From Thermoguttaceae bacterium (GTDB taxonomy: Bacteria; Planctomycetota; Planctomycetia; Pirellulales; Thermoguttaceae): a stretch of 38,969 nt of DNA. A program made the translations under genes and the position numbers. Of the stretch, positions 34,271 through 38,969 are shown piece after piece. The stretch spans positions 1-38,969 of the forward strand of contig JAFZNK010000252.1 of assembly GCA_017550965.1 (NCBI GenBank). Reading direction: 5' to 3'. A model generated the notes under the pieces. It did no database searches, was not told where the DNA came from, and worked only from the letters and a program-made list of their open reading frames with translations. Every line of letters begins with the position of its first letter. Within the stretch, counting starts at the first letter, position 1.

Positions 34271-34684
34271 ATGAATAACAAACGATGTATGATCGCTTTG
34301 ACGCTGTGCCTTTGCGCGGCGTTGACGCTCGGTTGCCAGAAGGGACCCAAAAAAGTTCACATTACCGGAACGATCTCCGTAGCGGGCGAAAAGGTCGAGA
34401 CGGGTTCCGTAACGTTCGTCGATTCTTCGACGGGCATGAGCGAAGGCGCGATTATTAAAGAAGGGGCGTTCGACTGCGAAGTTACAAAAGGCGAGAAAAA
34501 ATTGACGAACGTCCTTGGTTCCAAGGTCGTCGGCACGTTCGTGCCCGATCCTTTGTATCCCGATCGCGAAGCGAACAAGTACGAGGATATCCCCGGCAAA
34601 GTCTTCACCGAGGAAAAGACGATCAACGTTACGAAGAAAGACGAACACTTCGATATCGATTATTCGGGAGAAGGCGCCAAATAG
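34271..34684 (+). CDS. Small lipoprotein partner of pseudopilin 4
   Basis: 137 aa from ATG 34271 (the frame extends further 5' but only into the terminator). The signal MNNKRCMIALTLCLCAALT ends in lipobox LGC. The mature domain is almost the same as that of the lipoprotein at 32397: KKVHITGTISVAGEKVETGS, a GAIIKEGAFDCEVTKGEKK turn, VGTFVPDPLYPDR, and the end FDIDYSGEGAK. The two pairs (pseudopilin plus lipoprotein) therefore duplicated as a unit. The strong terminator upstream implies either a promoter in the 60-bp spacer, not recognised here, or partial read-through. Confidence 0.85.
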   Translation: MNNKRCMIALTLCLCAALTLGCQKGPKKVHITGTISVAGEKVETGSVTFVDSSTGMSEGAIIKEGAFDCEVTKGEKKLTNVLGSKVVGTFVPDPLYPDREANKYEDIPGKVFTEEKTINVTKKDEHFDIDYSGEGAK

Positions 34685-34716
34685 TCGCGTCTGTTTTAAC
34701 GACGTTTTTTCAAAAG

Positions 34717-34750
34717 CGCCCGGCATGATTATTGTGTCGGGCGTTTTTTT
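34717..34750 (+). terminator. Intrinsic terminator after lipoprotein 4
   Basis: A nine-bp stem including one G-T pair (34717-34725 with 34735-34743) is followed by seven T (34744-34750). Confidence 0.9.
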
Positions 34751-34780
34751 AGCGCCTCATGTCGGACTCGTTTGAGTTGT

Positions 34781-34924
34781 TCAATCATTGTAAAGCGTAT
34801 AAACGCCGTTAGTGTAAAGCGTTACATAACCGACGCCTGTTTTGGAGATTTGTTTAATAACGTCGACGACGATTCCAAAATAGTGTGGATAATCCGCCGC
34901 GAACGCGATAAAACGGTTGTTCAT
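34781..34924 (-). pseudogene. ExbD/TolR-like C-terminal fragment
   Basis: A 47-codon minus-strand frame from ATG 34924. Its sequence NRFIAFAADYPHYFGIVVDV, then IKQISKTGVGYVTLYTN, resembles the end of ExbD/TolR proteins (a strand ending in AD, a helix with a V-x-D-x-I pattern, then a final strand). The transmembrane helix and N-terminal half are missing. The frame is open back to a TGA near 35030, but that part does not look like ExbD. No Shine-Dalgarno precedes the ATG. It is best read as a remnant of a biopolymer-transport gene left between two plus-strand units; a real microprotein cannot be excluded. Confidence 0.4.
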
Positions 34925-35043
34925 GGCGGAAAATGACACGTTTTTTACAACGATGGGATTGAAAAACGAGGGCGGCGTTATTCTTCGCGCGGCGGTTTTC
35001 TCAACGACGAAGTCGGCGACGCTTCTTCAATAAAGCCCCGTCC

Positions 35044-35072
35044 TTGAAAAAATTTCGCGTCGATATATCATT
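35044..35072 (+). promoter_or_regulatory. Possible promoter for cysS
   Basis: TTGAAA (35044-35049), a 17-bp spacer, TATCAT (35067-35072). The leader to the ATG at 35156 is ~75 nt. Confidence 0.5.
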
Positions 35073-35155
35073 AGCGGGAACGCGGACGCGTTTTAAGGGA
35101 AACGTCCGCAAACAATCGCGATTACAACCACATTTCGATAATCAGAGATTCCAAT

Positions 35156-36730
35156 ATGCTTCGAGTTTTTAACACGTTGTCCCGTACTAAAGAAGAGTTT
35201 CAGCCGGTAACGCCGGGCAAGGTCGGCATATACCTTTGCGGACCGACCGTTTATAAACCGAGCCATATTGGGCACATGGTCGGGCCGACGATTTTCGACA
35301 CGATCAAGCGTTATCTTACGTATTCCGGCTACGAAACGACGTGGGTCGTCAACATTACCGACGTCGACGACAAACTCATCGCCGAATCGAACAAACGCGG
35401 CGTTCCCATGCCCCAAATCGCCGCCGAAATGACCGAAGATTATAAAAACAATCTCGCGGCGATGGGCGTCGACACAATCGACTTCTTCCCGAAGGCGACC
35501 GACTACATCGACGAAATTATTAAATTCACCTCCGATCTGATCGACAAAGGGTTCGCGTACGAATCCGAAGGGGACGTCTACTTCGACGTCGCCAAATTCC
35601 CCGAGTACGGCAAGTTGAGCAACCGAACCCTCGAGCAGATGAGCGGCGAAGGGGGCGGAATGGCCGATCGCAAACATTCGAATTTCGACTTTGCGCTTTG
35701 GAAATCGGCGAAGCCGGGCGAACCGTCCTGGGACTCCCCCTGGGGCAAAGGCCGACCGGGCTGGCACATCGAGTGTAGCGTGATGAGCTGCAGCCTTTTG
35801 GGCGAAACGTTCGATATTCACGGCGGCGGGCTCGACCTGCAATTCCCGCATCATGAGAACGAGATCGCGCAGAGCGAAGCGCGCAACGGCAAGTTGATGG
35901 CGAAGTTCTGGATGCACAACGGGCTGATGCAGGCGTCCAACGAAGTCGGCAAAGTCGGCGGCCGCAAGACGCGCGAAGCGGCTCCCGAAGCTAAAGAAGG
36001 CGATTTGGCGTCTCAGGAGGCGGGCAAAATCAGCAAGTCCAAGGGCGCGTCGGCGTTCCGCGATCTGCTCAAAAAATTCAAGCCGGAAAACATTCGTTTC
36101 TTCCTGCTGTCGAGCCACTATCGCCGCCCAATCGACTACAGCGAAGAACGACTTCAGGAAGTCGGGAAGGGGCTCGAGAGCTTCTATCGCTATTTCAAGC
36201 GTTTTGAAGAAGTAACGGGACAATCGTTCTACGCGCTCGAGTATGCGAAGACGCGCGCCGAAGGAGACGAATTTGAAAAAACGCCTGCGCTCGACGGCGA
36301 CTTCGGCAAGCAGGTTAAAGAGTTCCGCGCCAAGTTTATCGAGTCGATGGACGACGACTTCAACACCGCCGGCGGTATCGCCGTCTTCTTCGATTTCGCG
36401 CGCGCGTTGAACAAATTTATCGAGTCGAACAAGTTGGAAACCGCGCCCGCGGCCGAAACGGAAGACGCGCGCAAGGCGCTCGTCGCGGCGACGACGGTCT
36501 TTCGCGAATTGGCCGCTACGCTCGGCCTTTTCCGCGCGCCCGTCGAAGAGGAAACTTCGCAAAACGACGCGCTTGTCGAGCCGCTTATGAATTTGCTTAT
36601 CGATTTGCGCCGCGCCGCCAAGAAAAACAAAGATTTCGCGACGGCGGACGAAATTCGCAATCGGCTCAAGGAAATTGGAATTACTCTTGAAGACCGACCC
36701 GGCGGCGTTTGCGTCTGGAATAAAGAATGA
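35156..36730 (+). CDS. cysS: Cysteinyl-tRNA synthetase
   Basis: 524 aa, a class I synthetase charging tRNA-Cys. The N-terminal part has VGIYLCGPTVYKPSHIGHM with the first zinc-binding Cys and the HIGH-type motif (here HIGH). NITDVDDKLI follows, then GWHIECSVMS with the second Cys, and FPHHENEIAQSEA with the zinc His. The KMSKS motif reads KISKSKG. Between NGLMQ and KISKSKG lie about 25 extra residues (charged, Gly/Ala/Glu-rich), compared with the short loop of E. coli CysS; such an insert is, to my knowledge, usual in planctomycete enzymes. The C-terminal helical DALR-type region ends with ATADEIRNRLKEIGITLED. The start has only a weak purine-rich RBS. The next gene begins 44 bp later, so the two may be co-transcribed. 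Confidence 0.96.
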   Translation: MLRVFNTLSRTKEEFQPVTPGKVGIYLCGPTVYKPSHIGHMVGPTIFDTIKRYLTYSGYETTWVVNITDVDDKLIAESNKRGVPMPQIAAEMTEDYKNNLAAMGVDTIDFFPKATDYIDEIIKFTSDLIDKGFAYESEGDVYFDVAKFPEYGKLSNRTLEQMSGEGGGMADRKHSNFDFALWKSAKPGEPSWDSPWGKGRPGWHIECSVMSCSLLGETFDIHGGGLDLQFPHHENEIAQSEARNGKLMAKFWMHNGLMQASNEVGKVGGRKTREAAPEAKEGDLASQEAGKISKSKGASAFRDLLKKFKPENIRFFLLSSHYRRPIDYSEERLQEVGKGLESFYRYFKRFEEVTGQSFYALEYAKTRAEGDEFEKTPALDGDFGKQVKEFRAKFIESMDDDFNTAGGIAVFFDFARALNKFIESNKLETAPAAETEDARKALVAATTVFRELAATLGLFRAPVEEETSQNDALVEPLMNLLIDLRRAAKKNKDFATADEIRNRLKEIGITLEDRPGGVCVWNKE

Positions 36731-36774
36731 TTTTGGGGCGAGCTTCGGTTTTTTAACGAAAGATCATCGACGAC

Positions 36775-37908
36775 ATGGCGTGGCAGGGAATTTTGGGAGT
36801 CGACGAAATCGCGTTGCAATTCGCGCGCGCGAACCGTCGCCGACGACTCGGCGGAAGTTTTCTTTTCGTCGGGCCCGCGGGCGTAGGCAAGCGTTCGTTC
36901 GCCTTCGCGTTGGCCAAGACGCTTCTTTGCAGTCGTCATTTTCTTCAATCGGGCGACGCCGCGCTCGAATCGGACGCGGCTCCTGATCCCGTCGCGGAAC
37001 TCGAGCGATTTCAGCCGTGCGGCGAGTGCGAGAATTGCAAGCAATTCGAGTGGAGCGTCGATCCGAACAGTCCGCCCCTTCCGACGCATCCCGATTTTCA
37101 TTACGTCTGCAAGCCCGCCGACAAGTCGTTGCTGCCTCTTGAAGCGCTTATCGGCGACAAAGACGCGCGCATGCGTTCCGGACTGTGTTTTGAGCTCAAT
37201 CAGACGGCGTTTATGGGCGGCCGTAAAATCGCGGTCGTCGACGACGCGGATTTTTTCAATCTTGAAGGGGCGAACGCGCTCCTTAAAACGCTTGAAGAAC
37301 CCCCGCCAAATACGATTATTTTTCTAATCGGCACGAGCGCGGCCAAACAGCTCCCGACAATTCGCTCGCGCTGTCAGACGTTCCGATTCAATTCTCTCTC
37401 GAACGACGCGCTTGCGGCGATTCTCCTGCGTCAGGGGAAAGTCGAAACGCAGGAAGAGGCGGACGCGGTCGCGCGACTCTCCGCGGGCTCCCTGGAAGAG
37501 GCGGAAAAAGCTCTCGACGCGAAATTCTCCGAATTTCAACAGACGCTTTTCTCGGAGCTTGCGCGCCGTCCGATCCGCGGCGTCGAATTCGCGGTCAAAC
37601 TTTGCGAATTTGTCGACGCGGCGGGCAAAGAGGCCGTCTTGCGCCGAAGAAGACTGCAAAACGTCTTTAAGGAATCGATCGCGTTCTTTCGCGCGGCGTT
37701 TTTGGCGCTCGAAGAGCCGGCGAAGATTCCGCAGGGCAAATACGCGCCGTTTGTTCGTCGAATCGTCGAGAACGGCGGGACGGCGTCGCGGGACATGCTC
37801 GATTGCGTCGATTTAACGCTCGACGCGATGGAGAAAGTCGATCGAAACGTCAACTTGCCGTACGTCGCGGAAGCGTGGGCGTACGATTTGGCCGCGATTT
37901 CAAGATAG
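36775..37908 (+). CDS. holB: DNA polymerase III delta-prime subunit-like clamp-loader ATPase
   Basis: 377 aa, AAA+ clamp-loader fold. Walker A is GPAGVGKRS (residues 33-41). A zinc-binding segment with CGECENC (about residues 82-88) is preceded by a Cys in LLCSRH, giving the usual four ligands. Walker B-like KIAVVDDAD is near residue 155, followed by ALLKTLEEPPPNTIIFL and the sensor/SRC motif TIRSRCQTFRF (near 195-206). Delta-prime is the stator of the clamp loader that places the beta sliding clamp on DNA. The family also includes DnaX; the length and lack of a tau-like C-terminus favour delta-prime. The intact Walker A Lys is retained, which is variable in delta-prime. It follows cysS by 44 bp. 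Confidence 0.88.
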   Translation: MAWQGILGVDEIALQFARANRRRRLGGSFLFVGPAGVGKRSFAFALAKTLLCSRHFLQSGDAALESDAAPDPVAELERFQPCGECENCKQFEWSVDPNSPPLPTHPDFHYVCKPADKSLLPLEALIGDKDARMRSGLCFELNQTAFMGGRKIAVVDDADFFNLEGANALLKTLEEPPPNTIIFLIGTSAAKQLPTIRSRCQTFRFNSLSNDALAAILLRQGKVETQEEADAVARLSAGSLEEAEKALDAKFSEFQQTLFSELARRPIRGVEFAVKLCEFVDAAGKEAVLRRRRLQNVFKESIAFFRAAFLALEEPAKIPQGKYAPFVRRIVENGGTASRDMLDCVDLTLDAMEKVDRNVNLPYVAEAWAYDLAAISR

Positions 37909-38121
37909 CGCGCGCAAGGCGTCCGCGCAAGAGAGTTGGAAAAAGTCTTTTTCTAACAATTATACGGAGAATTTGGGAACGACGCCCCTTGCGAAAAAAA
38001 CAAACGGGGGTATATTCTTGCGGTCGATTGCGCAACGCGTCGATTGACGAAAGGGTCGAGCGTAAGATAAACGTCCGCGTCAGCCGCTGAATAACCGGGA
38101 AATTATTTTTTCGAAAGTCTC
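37909..38121. other. Spacer between holB and the tRNA cluster
   Basis: No ORF is supported. A short A/T palindrome (GAAAAAG then CTTTTTC, near 37939-37953) may be a weak terminator. A second TTGACG at 38044 has GATAAA 16 bp downstream and could be an additional weak tRNA promoter. Confidence 0.35.
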
Positions 38122-38149
38122 TTGACGACTTTGGCGAGGGCGCTAAAAT
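38122..38149 (+). promoter_or_regulatory. sigma70-type promoter of the tRNA-tuf operon
   Basis: TTGACG (38122-38127), a 16-bp spacer, TAAAAT (38144-38149). The start near 38156 is ~25 nt before the first tRNA. Confidence 0.75.
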
Positions 38150-38181
38150 AGACGAAATCGCGCTTGCCAAAAGCCAAAAAG

Positions 38182-38254
38182 GCTAGCGTAGCTCAATCGG
38201 CAGAGCAGTTGATTTGTAATCAACAGGTTCGGGGTTCGATTCCCCGCGCTAGCT
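38182..38254 (+). tRNA. tRNA-Thr (anticodon TGT)
   Basis: 73 nt. Acceptor stem GCTAGCG/CGCTAGC is perfect, the T-arm is CGGGG/CCCCG with TTCGATT, and the anticodon loop TTTGTAA gives TGT. Discriminator T; CCA is not encoded. It is the first gene of the tRNA-tuf cluster. Confidence 0.97.
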
Positions 38255-38309
38255 CTACGCAAGAGCAAGGCTCTGTTGTGGGTCGGCGTCTGTGAAGCGA
38301 CAGCTTTAT

Positions 38310-38391
38310 GGGGGTTTTCCCGAGTGGTCAAAGGGGACAGACTGTAAATCTGCTGGCGACGCCTTCGGAGGTTCGAATCCTTCAACCCCCA
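38310..38391 (+). tRNA. tRNA-Tyr (anticodon GTA), copy 1
   Basis: 82 nt with the long variable arm of class II tRNAs. Acceptor GGGGGTT/AACCCCC, anticodon loop CTGTAAA giving GTA, discriminator A, no encoded CCA. The variable arm differs from copy 2. Confidence 0.96.
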
Positions 38392-38456
38392 CTTTGCCGA
38401 CCTCGTTGAGCGAAAGATATTTAACAACATACGACGTCAAAAATTTTTTGACAAAC

Positions 38457-38538
38457 GGGGGTTTTCCCGAGTGGTCAAAGGGGACAGACTGTAAATCTGC
38501 TAGCACTGCTTTCGGAGGTTCGAATCCTTCAACCCCCA
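38457..38538 (+). tRNA. tRNA-Tyr (anticodon GTA), copy 2
   Basis: 82 nt, identical to copy 1 outside the variable arm (TAGCACTGCTTTC-type here, TGGCGACGCCTTC-type in copy 1). Same acceptor, D-arm and anticodon. A tandem duplication 65 bp after copy 1, with an unrelated spacer. Confidence 0.96.
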
Positions 38539-38567
38539 CTCAATTTAAACGCGAAGTAGTTCGCATC

Positions 38568-38638
38568 GCGGGTGTAGCTCAACGGTAGAGCGACAGCCTT
38601 CCAAGCTGACGACGAGGGTTCGACTCCCTTCACCCGCT
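38568..38638 (+). tRNA. tRNA-Gly (anticodon TCC)
   Basis: 71 nt. Acceptor GCGGGTG/CACCCGC is perfect, the anticodon loop CTTCCAA gives TCC, and the T-arm is GAGGG/CCCTT with TTCGACT. CCA is not encoded. Confidence 0.96.
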
Positions 38639-38739
38639 TCACGATCCGTCGAAGCGATTCGGCGGTCGGCGTTAATCGTCGGAGGAAATTTGGGGCTTAG
38701 CTCCGCCCGGCGGTTTAAGCTCCAATCAGGTCCTACCGC

Positions 38740-38812
38740 GCACCCCTAGCTCAGTCGTTAGAGCGCGTCCTTGGTAAGGACGAGGTCATGAGTTCAAATC
38801 TCATCGGGTGCT
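38740..38812 (+). tRNA. tRNA-Thr (anticodon GGT)
   Basis: 73 nt. The anticodon loop TTGGTAA gives GGT, and the T-arm is ATGAG/CTCAT. The seventh acceptor pair is a C-C mismatch (38746 with 38805); the other six pairs are good. A seven-T run follows the 3' end, which may attenuate transcription into tuf. Confidence 0.94.
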
Positions 38813-38894
38813 TTTTTTCTCGAGGGCTTGATAGGGGTAGTTTTCGCTTTTAGAGCCTTGAAAGCCCCGTTCCTACTTTAAGGAGATTTATTAA

Positions 38895-38969
38895 ATGGCG
38901 AAAGAAACTTTCGTACGTAACAAGCCGCACGTGAACGTCGGCACCATCAGCCACATCGACCACGGCAAG
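38895..38969 (+). CDS. tuf: Elongation factor Tu, N-terminal part
   Basis: 25 codons to the window end. ATG 38895 has AAGGAG (38880-38885) nine bases upstream. The start MAKETFVRNKPHVNVGT leads into the P-loop region ending HIDHGK, where the first GTP-binding motif begins. Just before it the residue is Ser (GTISHIDHGK), where most EF-Tu proteins have Gly. EF-Tu delivers aminoacyl-tRNA to the ribosome. The upstream tRNA order Thr(TGT)-Tyr-Gly-Thr(GGT)-tuf is the same as in E. coli thrU-tyrU-glyT-thrT-tufB, apart from the doubled tyrosine gene, which makes the call secure despite truncation. Confidence 0.96.
   Translation, partial: MAKETFVRNKPHVNVGTISHIDHGK

Noticed and set aside
38447..38452. 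TTGACA just before the second tRNA-Tyr as a separate promoter
   Set aside because: The matching -10 would fall inside the tRNA and there is none there.

Overview
The window reads as chromosomal DNA of a planctomycete, probably near the Pirellulales (class Planctomycetia). The reasons are four DUF1559-type pseudopilin genes paired with small lipoproteins, a pyrophosphate-type phosphofructokinase, a PIG-L/SIS/amidotransferase-like cluster, secreted proteins of planctomycete type, and compact genes rich in GAC/GTC/GCG codons with short intergenic gaps. Recognisable sigma70-type promoters recur, often with TTGACG as the -35 element, together with many intrinsic terminators.

Layout. 1-6.2 kb: the C-terminal end of a type I restriction subunit (HsdR), a GC-rich degenerate repeat tract, a secreted beta-barrel candidate, ribosomal protein S1 (rpsA) and a secreted inhibitory-type serpin. 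6.2-6.5 kb: a promoter-to-terminator unit on the minus strand with no convincing ORF, a candidate structured non-coding RNA. 6.9-12.9 kb (minus): a proline/cysteine-containing secreted protein, guaB (IMP dehydrogenase), a sigma-region-2-only small protein, and a large autotransporter. 13.3-21 kb (plus): a sugar-metabolism stretch with a SIS-domain protein, a PIG-L deacetylase, a class-I amidotransferase-like protein, PPi-dependent phosphofructokinase, a MATE transporter, an SDR oxidoreductase and RpiB with an insertion.

21.0-22.8 kb: two ~200 bp direct repeats enclose an Rpn-family (PD-(D/E)XK) nuclease gene. That gene has an internal Shine-Dalgarno plus ATG matching the intragenic antitoxin layout known from Rpn loci. 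Directly after it lies a stand-alone duplicate of just that small C-terminal protein, with its own Shine-Dalgarno. Each repeat ends at a -35 hexamer and so supplies half a promoter to whatever follows it. This is the most interesting locus in the window.

23.1-34.8 kb: four DUF1559 pseudopilin genes and three lipoprotein genes, split by a minus-strand block (acyltransferase 3, GH29-like secreted glycosidase, anchored TPR protein with a His/Cys-rich stretch). Each pseudopilin-lipoprotein spacer carries a strong stem-loop. 35.1-39 kb: cysS, a DNA polymerase III delta-prime-like gene, then five tRNA genes (Thr-TGT, Tyr, Tyr, Gly-TCC, Thr-GGT) leading into tuf. That is the widely conserved tRNA-tuf order, here with the tyrosine gene doubled.

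All calls come from reading the sequence by eye; no database search was run.
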